DNA of 64,000 bases from Coriobacteriia bacterium (GCA_030651765.1 JAUSBY010000005.1:62001-126000), one strand, 5' to 3'. Shown: positions 29,241 through 38,507, numbered from the stretch's first letter. A program made the numbers and translations. Notes: generated by a model from the letters alone, not told the origin.

Positions 29241-30199
29241 GACTGGTCTCCTTCGCTCGCTGCCCGCCACTCGGCACACAGGCGGTCGATCAGTTCGGCC
29301 GCGGTCGGGACGTCGTGGACATGGGCCGCAGACGTCCCGGCGAAGATGAGGCCGCGCTCGACGTCGCCGCGCTGTGCGATCTCGAGCGCGTCGATGATGC
29401 AGTACTCCTTGCCGCACTGCTTGAGACACGCCCGGCACCGCTCGATCGGCGGGTAGTCGGCCCGGGCTATGCGCTCCGTGAGCGGAGAGGTGATCGCGCG
29501 TCCGGGCAGTCCGACCGGACTCTTGGTGACGATGATGTCATCCGCGGTCGCCTCAACGTACATCTGCTTGAACGCGTCAGGTGCCGAGGACTCGACCGTG
29601 GCGGCGAATACCGAACCCATCTGCACTCCCGCCGCCCCCGCATCGAGCGCGCGCTTGATGTCAGCTCCGGTGGCCAGGCCGCCTGCGGCGATCACCGGGA
29701 TGTCGACGGCGTCGAGGATCTCGGGGAGCAGGTCGAACAGGTGCCGGTCCGTGCCGAGGTGTCCGCCCGCGTCGCAGCCTTCGACAACGACCGCCGATGC
29801 GCCGAACTTCTCGGCCAGGCGCGCGACACGCGCCGAGCCAACGATAGGAACGAACTCCACACCCGCCTCGCGGCACCACGTGAAGACGTCACGGGAGAAC
29901 CCGGCGCCGGCCACGACGAGATCGACGCCTTCTGCGAGTGCCGCATGAACCAGGTCCTTGAAGATGCGGACGGCGACCATGATGTTCACGCCGATGACGC
30001 CCGAAGTCGCCGCGCGCGTGCGGCGGACTTCCTCGGCCAGTTCGGCAGGACTCAACCCTGAGCCCGCGATCAGGCCGATGCCGCCGGCGTCGGCCACCGC
30101 GGTCGCGAGCGGTCCCAGCGAAATGCGTACGGCCATGCCGCCCTGGATTATGGGGAGCCGGGCGGTGCGTGCGCCGATGGTGAGCGTAGGCAACTCCAT
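29237..30199 (-). CDS. FabK/nitronate-monooxygenase-like flavin oxidoreductase with C-terminal cysteine motif
   Basis: FMN-binding TIM-barrel protein of 320 residues, paralogous to FabK at 32234-33178. N-terminal PIIQGGMAVRISLG and the GCDAGGHLGTD loop with the family His are present. The C-terminal quarter differs: it holds four cysteines in about 15 residues (CRACLKQCGKEYC), which FabK lacks and which could bind iron-sulfur or zinc. It sits between acpP and fabF, so a lipid-related reduction is plausible, either a second enoyl-ACP reductase or an isomerase-like role. The start is fixed by AGGGAGAGG before ATG 30199. Confidence 0.85.
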   Translation of the reverse strand: MELPTLTIGARTARLPIIQGGMAVRISLGPLATAVADAGGIGLIAGSGLSPAELAEEVRRTRAATSGVIGVNIMVAVRIFKDLVHAALAEGVDLVVAGAGFSRDVFTWCREAGVEFVPIVGSARVARLAEKFGASAVVVEGCDAGGHLGTDRHLFDLLPEILDAVDIPVIAAGGLATGADIKRALDAGAAGVQMGSVFAATVESSAPDAFKQMYVEATADDIIVTKSPVGLPGRAITSPLTERIARADYPPIERCRACLKQCGKEYCIIDALEIAQRGDVERGLIFAGTSAAHVHDVPTAAELIDRLCAEWRAASEGDQS

Positions 30200-30273
30200 G
30201 AGTTCCTCTCCCTGGTGACGAGACGGCGCCACGCTCTCGCATGACGCCGCCTCGTAAGCGGCTCGAGACCGCA

Positions 30274-30516
30274 TCACTCCAAATTTGCGGCGATATAGTC
30301 GACAGCGTCGCCGACCGTCTTGATGGACTCGGCCTCCTCATCGGGGATCGAGATGCTGAACGAGTCCTCCAGCGCCATGACGAGCTCGACGATGTCGAGC
30401 GAATCGGCGCCAAGGTCGTCGATGAACGACGCCTCCGGCGAGACGTCGTCCTCGTCTGCGGAGAGCTGGTCGACGATGACCTCCTTCACCTTGGCGTAGA
30501 TCTCATCGTGCTCCAT
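30274..30516 (-). CDS. acpP: Acyl carrier protein
   Basis: Carrier of growing acyl chains. The 80-residue acidic protein has the phosphopantetheine Ser in [16 protein letters not shown]. The start ATG 30516 is preceded by AAGGAGG. It is placed between fabG and the flavin oxidoreductase gene within the fab run. Confidence 0.97.
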   Translation of the reverse strand: MEHDEIYAKVKEVIVDQLSADEDDVSPEASFIDDLGADSLDIVELVMALEDSFSISIPDEEAESIKTVGDAVDYIAANLE

Positions 30517-30558
30517 GCGTACCACCTCCTTCCGGGGTCGTGGATAAGAATCTGCAGG

Positions 30559-31308
30559 TCAGACGCACGTCATGCCGCCATCAACGGCGATCGTCTGGCC
30601 TGTGAGATACGAAGCGTCGTCGGAAGCGAGAAACGCCACACAAGCCGCGACGTCCTCAGGCATACCGAAGCGCCCCATCGCTATGGCGGCGGCTGCCCCG
30701 TCGCGAGCGGCCTCGGGAAGCGCATCGGTCATGTCGGTGGCGATGAAGCCGGGGGCCACAGAGTTGGCGCGTACGCCGCGCGACGCGAGCTCGCGGGCAA
30801 CGGACTTCGTCATCCCGATGAGGCCGGCCTTAGCCGAGGCGTAGTTGACCTGACCGGCGTTGCCGGTGAGCCCGACGACCGAGGATATGTTGATGATCGA
30901 ACCCGCCCGCGCCTTCATCATGACCTTGCCGGCCGCGCGGGTGACGAAGAACGCTCCCGAGAGGTTCGTCCCGACGACCGCGTTCCAGTCGTCGTCGGAC
31001 ATCCGTACGAGAAGACCATCGCGGGTGATGCCCGCGTTGTTCACGAGCACGTCGAGGCGGCCGAAGCGCTCGACGACGGCCGTCACCAGGTCGGTCGCGG
31101 CCGTCGAATCACCGATGTCCGCCTGGAACATCTCGGCGGTCCCCCCGCCGGAGACGATCTGCGCCACGACGTCTGCGGCAGCCGATGCATTACCGGCGTA
31201 GTTGACCGCGACGGTAGCGCCCTCGGACGCGAGCCGGAGCGCGATGGCGGCCCCTATGCCGCGGGAACCACCGGTGACCAGTGCGACGCGACCCTCGAGC
31301 CGTCTCAT
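30559..31308 (-). CDS. fabG: 3-oxoacyl-ACP reductase FabG
   Basis: NADPH-dependent short-chain dehydrogenase of 249 residues. Cofactor motif VTGGSRGIGAAIA, NNAGITRDGLL, catalytic Ser/Tyr/Lys in INISSVVG and NYASAKAGLIGMTK, and the ending LTGQTIAVDGGM. The start overlaps the fabD stop by four bases. Confidence 0.97.
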   Translation of the reverse strand: MRRLEGRVALVTGGSRGIGAAIALRLASEGATVAVNYAGNASAAADVVAQIVSGGGTAEMFQADIGDSTAATDLVTAVVERFGRLDVLVNNAGITRDGLLVRMSDDDWNAVVGTNLSGAFFVTRAAGKVMMKARAGSIINISSVVGLTGNAGQVNYASAKAGLIGMTKSVARELASRGVRANSVAPGFIATDMTDALPEAARDGAAAAIAMGRFGMPEDVAACVAFLASDDASYLTGQTIAVDGGMTCV

Positions 31309-32237
31309 GCGGCAACCTCCTCACGGAGCTTCTCGATACCGACGGTCTCCGCGGCGTACACGGACAGCCCGTCGACCCGGCGTCCGAGTCCGGTGAGAAC
31401 CGCTCCCGGTCCCGCTTCTACCACGATACGGATGTCGCGGTCGAGGATCGCGAGCATCGTCTCGGTCCAGCGCACCGGAGAGACTATCTGATCGCGGAGT
31501 CTGGCGCGGATGACGTCGGGATCGGTGGCAGCCCGCGCGGCGGTGTTCTGCAGGATGGGTACGGTCGCCTCACGCAGCGGTGTCGACTCGAGGACGCGGG
31601 CGAACTCCTCGGCGGCGGACTCCATGAGCGGCGAGTGGAACGGGCCGGCGACGCTGAGCGGGATGATCTTGCGCGCGCCAGCCTCGGACAGTGCGTGGGT
31701 GGCGATCTCGATGCCGGCGTGCGTGCCGGTCAGCACGATCTGGCCCGGAGCGTTGTCGTTGGCGATCCACACGCCGTCAAGCGGCGCAACGAGATCGGAG
31801 ACGACCGATGAGTCCATGCCGAGTACGGCGGCCATGGTGCCGGGCGTGGCTTGTGCCGCCTCGGCCATCGCCCGGGAGCGCTCGACCACGAGCTCGAGTC
31901 CCGATGCGACGTCGAAGACGCCCGCAACGGCGAGCGCGGTCAGTTCGCCGAGGCTGTGACCCGCGACGACCGTCGGCCGGATGCCGGCCTCGGCGATCGC
32001 GGATGCCCAGGCCCAGCCTGTGAGGAACAGGAGCGGTTGAGCCGCACGCGTGTCGGCCAGTGCGGCATCGGGCCCCTCGGCTGCTATCGCGCGCAGTTCG
32101 AGGCCGGAGAGCGACTCGGCGTACTCGAGCAGGCCCGCGATCCCGGCTTTGTTCGGGACGGTCTCGAGCATGCCGATGCGCTGCGACCCCTGCCCTGGGA
32201 AGACGAGTGCGACCTGAGACGTCACGGCGCCCGTCAC
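31305..32237 (-). CDS. fabD: Malonyl-CoA:ACP transacylase FabD
   Basis: Loads malonyl groups onto ACP. The 310 residues include VFPGQGSQRIGM, the nucleophile elbow GHSLGELTAL, catalytic His in PLSVAGPFHSPLM, and the C-terminal EAGPGAVLTGLGRR. The start overlaps the fabK stop by four bases. Confidence 0.96.
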   Translation of the reverse strand: MTGAVTSQVALVFPGQGSQRIGMLETVPNKAGIAGLLEYAESLSGLELRAIAAEGPDAALADTRAAQPLLFLTGWAWASAIAEAGIRPTVVAGHSLGELTALAVAGVFDVASGLELVVERSRAMAEAAQATPGTMAAVLGMDSSVVSDLVAPLDGVWIANDNAPGQIVLTGTHAGIEIATHALSEAGARKIIPLSVAGPFHSPLMESAAEEFARVLESTPLREATVPILQNTAARAATDPDVIRARLRDQIVSPVRWTETMLAILDRDIRIVVEAGPGAVLTGLGRRVDGLSVYAAETVGIEKLREEVAA

Positions 32238-33178
32238 CGGCCGCAGACCGAGGGAAGCGCGCGCATGGCGGCCTCCGCCTCTTCGACAAGCGCGCGGACG
32301 ATGGCCCCGGCCGGCTCGATGGCGCAGACCATGGCCGCAGCCTGACCGGCCATGAGCGAGCCCATGTCGAGGTCACCTTCGCGCATAGCGAGTGCGAGTC
32401 GTCCGGTTCCGAGGACCTCGATCTCCTCGGGCTTGTTGTCCCGGTCGAGCTCTTCGATCATGCGGGAGAGCTTGTTCTTGATGACGCGCACCGGGTGCCC
32501 TGTGGAGTAGCCGGTCACGACGGTGTCGCGGTCGCGTGCCTTGACGATGCGCGCCTTGATGTCGGGATGGATGGTGCACTCCTCGGCACACATGAAGCGC
32601 GTGCCGACCTGCACACCTTCTGCGCCGAGTGCGAAGGCCGCGGCCACACCCCTGCCGTCGGCGATGCCGCCGGCCGCGACGACCGGCACGCCGACCGCAT
32701 CGACGAGTTGTGGCGTCAGGACCATCGTCGTGAGCTCGCCGATATGGCCACCGGCCTCCATGCCCTCACCGATGATCGCGTCGGCGCCGATGGACTCAAG
32801 CCGCTTGGCGAGCGCCACGCTCGGGGCGATCGGGAGCACCTTGATGCCGCGTTCCTTGAAGTCTGCCATGTACTTCCCGGGATTGCCCGCCCCGGTAGTC
32901 ACGACGCGGACCTCCTCGTCGAGCACCATCTGCACGAGCTCATCGATGTGCGGGGTGAGCAGCATGAGGTTCACGCCGAACGGACGGTCGGTTGCCGCCT
33001 TGGCGTTGCGGATCTGCTCGCGAAGCAGATCGGTGGGCATGTGTCCCGCGCCGATGACACCGAGGCCGCCGGCGTTGCTCACCGCGGCGGCGAGTTCGGC
33101 AGTCGCGGTCCACGCCATCCCGCCCTGGATGATCGGGTGCTCGATGCCGAGCAGCGTGGTCAGTCGGGTGCGTATCAT
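32234..33178 (-). CDS. fabK: Enoyl-ACP reductase II FabK
   Basis: FMN-dependent enoyl-ACP reductase that replaces FabI in many anaerobes and Firmicutes. The 314 residues start IRTRLTTLLGIEHPIIQGGMA. They contain the FabK-type loop GMEAGGHIGELTTM with the catalytic His, and the C-terminal GSLMAGQAAAMV. The start overlaps the fabH stop. No FabI-like gene is in the window. Confidence 0.94.
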   Translation of the reverse strand: MIRTRLTTLLGIEHPIIQGGMAWTATAELAAAVSNAGGLGVIGAGHMPTDLLREQIRNAKAATDRPFGVNLMLLTPHIDELVQMVLDEEVRVVTTGAGNPGKYMADFKERGIKVLPIAPSVALAKRLESIGADAIIGEGMEAGGHIGELTTMVLTPQLVDAVGVPVVAAGGIADGRGVAAAFALGAEGVQVGTRFMCAEECTIHPDIKARIVKARDRDTVVTGYSTGHPVRVIKNKLSRMIEELDRDNKPEEIEVLGTGRLALAMREGDLDMGSLMAGQAAAMVCAIEPAGAIVRALVEEAEAAMRALPSVCGR

Positions 33179-34167
33179 CTGGTGGGCTCCTTGGTCCATC
33201 TGACGATCGCGGCGCCCCACGTGAGTCCGGCGCCGAAGCCGACGAGTGCGACCACGTCTCCGGGCCGCAGTTGGCCGCTAGTATACAGGTCGTTCAAAGC
33301 GAGCGGTATCGAGGCGGCAGAGGTGTTGCCGACGTGCTCGATGTTGGATACGACGCACGCGCGATCGAGCCCGAGACGGTCGGCTACCGTGTCCAGGATC
33401 CGCTTGTTGGCCTGGTGCGGGACGAGCCAGGTGATGTCGTCGGCGCTCATCCCCGAGGAGGCCAGCGCGCGTTCGGTCGTGTCCGGGATCATGCGGACCG
33501 CGAACTTGAACACTTCGCTTCCGGCCATCTGAACGTAGTGGAGGCCCTGCGCGACGCGTTCGGGCGTGCACGGCAGCGCGGAACCGCCTGCCGGGATCTT
33601 GAGAACCTCTGCGCCGCTGCCGTCGGTACCCAGGTCGATGCCGAGGACACCCGCCTCGTCGGCGGACTGAACGACGACCGCGCCGGCACCGTCACCGAAC
33701 AGCACGCATGTGGCGCGATCGGTGAAGTCTACGTGACGGGTGAGCGCGTCGGCACCTATGACGAGGACACACGTGGCGCGGCCGGCCTCGATCATGGACG
33801 TCGCGTGCTGGAGGGCGAATATGAAGCTCGTGCAGGCCGCCATGATGTCCACGCCGGGGCACGACAGGCCGAGCGCGTCTTGGACGAGCGCCGCCGTCGA
33901 GGGGAAGATGTGGTCCGGGCTCGATGTGCCCACCACCACGAAGTCGACCTCGGACGGCGCGACACCCGCGTCGGCGAGCGCAGCGAGTCCGGCAGCGGTA
34001 GCCAGGTGCGACGTGGCCTCGCCGTCGGCGGCGAGCCTGCGCTCCGAGATCCCCGTCCGCGTACGGATCCATTCGTCGGTGGTGTCGACCATGACCTCGA
34101 GGTCGGCATTGGTGAGCCGGCGCTCGGGCAGATAGCTCCCGATCCCGGTGATTGCGGCGTGTCTCAT
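33175..34167 (-). CDS. fabH: Beta-ketoacyl-ACP synthase III FabH
   Basis: Initiates fatty-acid synthesis from acyl-CoA and malonyl-ACP. The 330 residues have ITGIGSYLPERRLTN, WIRTRTGISERR, catalytic Cys in IMAACTSFIFAL, His in WLVPHQANKRI and Asn in NIEHVGNTSAASIP. Ribosome-site signal is weak (GAGGAG 12 bases from the ATG). It has its own promoter in the gap after plsX. Confidence 0.96.
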   Translation of the reverse strand: MRHAAITGIGSYLPERRLTNADLEVMVDTTDEWIRTRTGISERRLAADGEATSHLATAAGLAALADAGVAPSEVDFVVVGTSSPDHIFPSTAALVQDALGLSCPGVDIMAACTSFIFALQHATSMIEAGRATCVLVIGADALTRHVDFTDRATCVLFGDGAGAVVVQSADEAGVLGIDLGTDGSGAEVLKIPAGGSALPCTPERVAQGLHYVQMAGSEVFKFAVRMIPDTTERALASSGMSADDITWLVPHQANKRILDTVADRLGLDRACVVSNIEHVGNTSAASIPLALNDLYTSGQLRPGDVVALVGFGAGLTWGAAIVRWTKEPTR

Positions 34168-34229
34168 ACGCGGGGTGTGCTCCTCTATGCGCGGCCTACC
34201 CGACGCATGACGGCTGCGAATGTCCGTGT

Positions 34230-34257
34230 AGTGTACACGTTCGGGAGCTGCGGGCAA
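34230..34257 (-). promoter_or_regulatory. Promoter of the fabH-led fatty-acid operon with overlapping dyad
   Basis: TTGCCC, a 16-base spacer, TACACT on the minus strand. The -10 box is embedded in a small dyad, CGTGT-N5-ACACG, which could be an operator. It lies in the 117-base gap between plsX and fabH. Confidence 0.6.
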
Positions 34258-34284
34258 ACGGCTCTGAACCGCACCCGAGACACC

Positions 34285-35271
34285 CTATCGGGACAGTCCT
34301 TCGGCGATGGCGCCCGTCAGGCCGCCACGCACCGCTCGCGCCCCGACCGCGATGCCGTTGGCGATCGCCCGGGGACCGGCGCTCCCGTGACCGATGATGC
34401 ATACGCCGTTGACGCCGAGCAGTGGTGCGCCGCCGTACGCGTCGGGGTCGAGGCGGTCTTTGATGGCGCGCAGCGACGGAGAGACGATGCCCGCGGCCAG
34501 GCGATTGATGGTCGTTTCGGTGAGCGCGGCCTTGACCTGACCCAGCAGCATCGCCGACAGGCCCTCGAGCACCTTCAGGGTGACGTTACCGGTGAAGCCG
34601 TCGGTCACGATGACGTCCACGTCGCCTGAGGGCACGCTCCGCCCCTCGACATTGCCCACGAAGCCGGGTACTTCGGCGGCCATGAGCGCGTACGCTTCCT
34701 GTGCGAGGAGCGAGCCCTTGGTCGGCTCCTCGCCGATGTTGAGAAGTCCGACCCGCGGCGCCTCGATGCCGAGGATGATTCGAGCGTACGCGCTACCCAT
34801 GTGGGCGAACTGCACGAGCATGTCGGCCTTGACATCGGCGTTGGCGCCAACGTCAAGGAGCACGGTCGGGCCTGCGGCGCCCGGGATCACGGTGGCGATC
34901 GCGGGACGGGAGACGCCCGGGATGCGGCCCATGACGAGCGTGGCTGCCGCCATGCACGCGCCGGTGCTTCCGGCGCTGAAGAACGCGTCGGCCCGGCCCT
35001 CGCGCACGAGCCTGCACCCGACGACGATCGATGAGTCCTTCTTCGTGCGAACCGCCGAGGCAGGATGTTCGTCCATGGCGATGATCTCGGTGGCGACGAC
35101 CGGCTCGAGCCGGTCGGACGCGAGCGGGGTGACGATCGCCTCCGGGCCCACAAGGAGGACTCGCAGTGTGGGATCGGCCGCAAGTGCCTCGGCGACCCCG
35201 GACAGCACGACGCCCGGTGCAGCGTCGCCGCCCATCGCGTCGACGGCGACCGTCGCAGTGCTCTGTGACAT
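34285..35271 (-). CDS. plsX: Phosphate acyltransferase PlsX
   Basis: Converts acyl-ACP to acyl-phosphate for phosphatidate synthesis. The 328 residues start TVAVDAMGGDAAPG and contain MDEHPASAVRTKKDSS, SAGSTGACMAA, LLNIGEEPTKG and VVTDGFTGN-like motifs. It lies between fabH and the DRTGG-domain gene. The expected partner PlsY is not in the window. FakA and DegV at 43-45.5 kb could also feed acyl-phosphate into the same step. Confidence 0.96.
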   Translation of the reverse strand: MSQSTATVAVDAMGGDAAPGVVLSGVAEALAADPTLRVLLVGPEAIVTPLASDRLEPVVATEIIAMDEHPASAVRTKKDSSIVVGCRLVREGRADAFFSAGSTGACMAAATLVMGRIPGVSRPAIATVIPGAAGPTVLLDVGANADVKADMLVQFAHMGSAYARIILGIEAPRVGLLNIGEEPTKGSLLAQEAYALMAAEVPGFVGNVEGRSVPSGDVDVIVTDGFTGNVTLKVLEGLSAMLLGQVKAALTETTINRLAAGIVSPSLRAIKDRLDPDAYGGAPLLGVNGVCIIGHGSAGPRAIANGIAVGARAVRGGLTGAIAEGLSR

Positions 35272-35287
35272 CGGCGCTCCTCGCGGC

Positions 35288-36358
35288 TCAGTCGATGCCG
35301 AACGCGGCGAACAGACGCTGCGTGTCGACCTCGCGCTCGAACATCCCGCGTATTCTAGCAGCCTTGTCGGGGTCGTGGAGCCGCATGCGGCCTATGAGTG
35401 CGTCCAGGGTTTCGACGGCGCTCAGCGTGTCGGTCTCCACCAGGACCATGGGTACGCCGAGTTCCTCGGCGCGGGCGGCGACCGCCGGTCCGGGGGGCAT
35501 GTTGCCCGTGAGCACGATGCAGCGGGTGTTCGTCTCGAGCGCCGCGAGCTGGACGTCGGCACGGTCGCCGCCGGTGATGACCGCCTTGCGGGCCTTGCGC
35601 CGGAAGAAGCGCAGCGCCTTGTCCTGGCCCATGGCGCCGACCATGAAGGTCTCGACGGTATCGCCGAGACGGTCGGTCGCGGTGAGCACCGTCCCGCCGA
35701 GCGCGTCGACGATCTCGGCCACGGTCACGGAGCCGAGTGCGGGGTCGTGGGGCAGCGCGCCGAAGACCGGGATTCCGCGGCTTTCGAGGAACGGGACCAC
35801 CCTCTCGGCCACGATCGTCGTGTGCGCCTCGTGGATGCCGTTCAGGACGACGCCGCCAAGGCGGCGGCCCAAAGCCGAGCCGAGGAACAGCGCATCTTCC
35901 GGAAGATCCGTCGGGCGGGGGCGATCGATCACGAGCACGCACGCGTCGAGGAGGTCGGCGACCGACGCCGGTGACAGGCCCGCCGCGGTGCCCTGGGCAG
36001 GCTCGGTGGGGCCTTCAACCACCATGATGTCGCGTCCGGCGGCACAGCGGCCAAACGCGTCGCGTACGGTCTCCAGTCCCGGGACGTCAGCTCCGGCGAG
36101 CACATCTTCGACGAAGGACTGGGAGCGGACGACCGGACAGACATCGGAAAGCTCCGACGGCCGCTTGAGCGATCGGTTGATATACAGAGCGTCCTCGTCG
36201 GTGAGCAACTCCCCGGCGTGGACCGGCATCGTGCCGTACGGCTTGAAGTAGCCGACATCGTGTCCCCGGTCGGCGAGGATGCCTATGAGCGTGAGTGCGA
36301 TACCGCTCTTGCCCGTGTAAGGCCTGGTGGACGTCACGACGATCGTCTTCATGATCAT
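35288..36358 (-). CDS. BioD-like P-loop plus DRTGG domain protein (Pta N-terminal-like)
   Basis: A 356-residue protein resembling the regulatory N-terminal half of long phosphotransacetylases, without the catalytic acetyltransferase domain. Residues 1-200 form a dethiobiotin-synthetase-like P-loop fold (VTSTRPYTGKSGIALTL, DIMVVEGP). The DRTGG domain follows (VITGGDRADVQLAALETNT, IVLTGNMPPGPAVAARAEELGVP). Its ATG overlaps the stop of the ADP-forming acetyl-CoA synthetase, so it probably works with or regulates that enzyme. Such pairs are known in anaerobes, but the exact role is not established. Confidence 0.88.
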   Translation of the reverse strand: MIMKTIVVTSTRPYTGKSGIALTLIGILADRGHDVGYFKPYGTMPVHAGELLTDEDALYINRSLKRPSELSDVCPVVRSQSFVEDVLAGADVPGLETVRDAFGRCAAGRDIMVVEGPTEPAQGTAAGLSPASVADLLDACVLVIDRPRPTDLPEDALFLGSALGRRLGGVVLNGIHEAHTTIVAERVVPFLESRGIPVFGALPHDPALGSVTVAEIVDALGGTVLTATDRLGDTVETFMVGAMGQDKALRFFRRKARKAVITGGDRADVQLAALETNTRCIVLTGNMPPGPAVAARAEELGVPMVLVETDTLSAVETLDALIGRMRLHDPDKAARIRGMFEREVDTQRLFAAFGID

Positions 36359-38448
36359 TCTCCTATACCGATGCGCACGTCGGCGGCCACTGCACCGGTT
36401 CCCCGGTCTCCTACGATGAGCGGATTGATGTCGAGCTCCGTGATCTCGGCCGTGTCGACGGCGAGCGCGGACACGCGGCAGATGACGTCTACTATGGCCT
36501 CGATGTCGGCCGGGGCCTGACCGCGAGTGCCGCGGAGTATGCCGAAGCCGCGAATCTCGGCGATCATCTCACGGGCGTCAGCCGGCGTGACGGGGCACAG
36601 GCGGAACGTGACGTCCTTGAGGACCTCGACGTACACGCCGCCGAGGCCGAACATCAGGATCGGGCCGAAACTCGGATCGCGATCGATGCCGATGATGACC
36701 TCGCGGCCGACGGGCAGCTGTTCCTGGACCGTGACACCCCAGATCGTGGCGTCGGGCATGCGCTGTTGGACGCGCGACATCATGCGCTCGTAGGCCGCGT
36801 CGAGCTCGCTCTCCGAGGTGATATCGAGTGCGATGCCGCCGATGTCGGACTTGTGGAGGATGTCGGGACTCGCGATCTTGACGACCACCGGGTAGCCGGT
36901 GTCTGCGGCGAGTTGCCGGGCGGCGGCGCGGTCCGGTGCGAGACCGCCTTTGGGAACAGGAATCCCGTAGGCAGCAGCGATGCGATGCGCCGATGCGTCG
37001 GTCACGAACGTACGGTCCGCGGCGCGAGCGTGCGCAATGGCCTCGGCGACGACCGACGTGTCGGCAGCGATCTCGAGGGGCTCGGATGGCGCGCGGTCGA
37101 GGCGTTCGCGATGTCGCTCCATCGCGGCGAGGGTGCCGACGGCGCGCTCGGGGAACGAGTAGCCCGGTATCCCGCCGTCTTTGAGAGCCTGCATCCCGGC
37201 TGCGACCGAACGGTCTCCCATGAATGCCGCGAGCGTCGTGATGCCGGATTCGTGTGCGATCGCGGCGATACGCTCGGCGGTCGCCCCGGCGTCGGTCATC
37301 GCCTGGGGCGTCAGCACGACGAGCAGCGAGCGGACGCCGGGGTCGGCCACCAGGATGCGAGCCGCGGCCTCGTAGCGGTCGGGCCCTGCGTCGCCGAGGA
37401 TGTCGACGGGGTTGTAGACCGCGGCTGCATCGGGCAGGACCTCGCGGAGCGCTGTGACCGTGGCGGCGTCGAGGGACGCGAGCGCGACCCCGTTGCGATC
37501 GCAGGCATCGGTGGCGAGAATGGCCGGTCCACCCGCGTTGGTGAGGATGACGGTTCCGGAACCGGCGGGTAGCGGTTGACGCGAGAACCCCTCGGCCAGA
37601 TCGAAGAGCTCCTCGACGGTGGTGACAGCCACCGCACCGGCTTTGCGAAACGCGGCTTCGTAGGCCACGCGCGACCCCGCGAGACTGCCGGTGTGCGATG
37701 AGACGGCCCGTGCGCCGGCATCCGAACTGCCGGCCGTCAGTGCGATGAACGGAACGCGGGTCACGAGTCGGGACACGGCATCGACGAACGCGACCCCGTC
37801 GGCGATGCCCTCGAGATACGCCACGACGACGCCGGTGTCGGGATCCTCCGTCCAGGCACGGATGAGGTCGACCTCGGAGATGTCCGCCTTGTTGCCGAGG
37901 CTGACGAAGTGCGCCAGGCCGATTCCCTCGCCAGCCGCCCAGTCGAGGATGGCGGTTCCGAGGGCACCGGACTGCGACAGGAACGAGATGGATCCGCGTT
38001 CGGGCATGATCGGCGCGAACGATGCATTGAGTCCGGAGCGCGTGGCGATCAGGCCGAGGCAGTTGGGTCCGAGTAGCCGAACCCCGCCCGCGCGCGCGGT
38101 CGTGACCAAGACGCGTTCGAGGGCCGCTCCGTCGGGTCCCGCCTCCCTGAAGCCGGCGGAGATGACGATTGCTGCGGGGATCCCGAGCGTCACGCACTCC
38201 TCGACGACGGCGATGGTTCGGGCCGCAGGCACCACGATGACAGCGCAGTCGACGCGTTCAGGCAGGTCTCCGAGCGTGGGATACGCGGTGTGGCCCAGTA
38301 CCGAAGGACTTCTAGGGTTGACCGGGTAGACGGGACCCGTGTAGCCGCCGGACAGGAGGTTCGCGAAGACGGCGTGGCCGACCTTGGCCTCATCCTGTGA
38401 GGCGCCGACGACTGCGATCGACCGTGGTGCGAAGAACGCCTCGAGCAC
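36355..38448 (-). CDS. Acetate/acyl-CoA synthetase, ADP-forming, fused alpha-beta subunits
   Basis: Makes ATP from acetyl-CoA or acyl-CoA plus ADP and phosphate (NDP-forming). The 697 residues combine the CoA-binding domain (FFAPRSIAVVGASQ, PVNPRSPSVLG) and the succinyl-CoA-ligase-like alpha domain with a phospho-His candidate in SSHTGSLAGS. The ATP-grasp beta part from about residue 475 includes YGIPVPKGGLA, VVVKIASPDILHKSDIGG, PILMFGLGGVYVEVLKDV and TELDINPLIV. The GTG start is supported by TGGAGG. It indicates fermentation to acids with substrate-level ATP formation. Confidence 0.93.
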   Translation of the reverse strand: MLEAFFAPRSIAVVGASQDEAKVGHAVFANLLSGGYTGPVYPVNPRSPSVLGHTAYPTLGDLPERVDCAVIVVPAARTIAVVEECVTLGIPAAIVISAGFREAGPDGAALERVLVTTARAGGVRLLGPNCLGLIATRSGLNASFAPIMPERGSISFLSQSGALGTAILDWAAGEGIGLAHFVSLGNKADISEVDLIRAWTEDPDTGVVVAYLEGIADGVAFVDAVSRLVTRVPFIALTAGSSDAGARAVSSHTGSLAGSRVAYEAAFRKAGAVAVTTVEELFDLAEGFSRQPLPAGSGTVILTNAGGPAILATDACDRNGVALASLDAATVTALREVLPDAAAVYNPVDILGDAGPDRYEAAARILVADPGVRSLLVVLTPQAMTDAGATAERIAAIAHESGITTLAAFMGDRSVAAGMQALKDGGIPGYSFPERAVGTLAAMERHRERLDRAPSEPLEIAADTSVVAEAIAHARAADRTFVTDASAHRIAAAYGIPVPKGGLAPDRAAARQLAADTGYPVVVKIASPDILHKSDIGGIALDITSESELDAAYERMMSRVQQRMPDATIWGVTVQEQLPVGREVIIGIDRDPSFGPILMFGLGGVYVEVLKDVTFRLCPVTPADAREMIAEIRGFGILRGTRGQAPADIEAIVDVICRVSALAVDTAEITELDINPLIVGDRGTGAVAADVRIGIGE

Positions 38449-38477
38449 GGCGGACCTCCAATGCCGTGAAAGAAGAA

Positions 38478-38501
38478 CGGCGCCGGAAGTCTCCGGCGCC
38501 G
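38478..38501 (-). terminator. Intrinsic terminator after rpmF
   Basis: A 10-bp perfect stem (CGGCGCCGGA and complement) with a 4-base loop, seven bases past the rpmF stop. It is followed on the minus strand by TTCTTCTTTC, a good U-tract. It separates rpmF from the acetyl-CoA synthetase unit. Confidence 0.8.
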
Positions 38502-38507
38502 CGTGCG

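Noticed and set aside
36578-38197. A 539-codon minus-strand open frame inside the acetyl-CoA synthetase gene
   Set aside because: Arg/Gly/His-rich composition typical of an alternate frame; the real frame encodes the complete enzyme.
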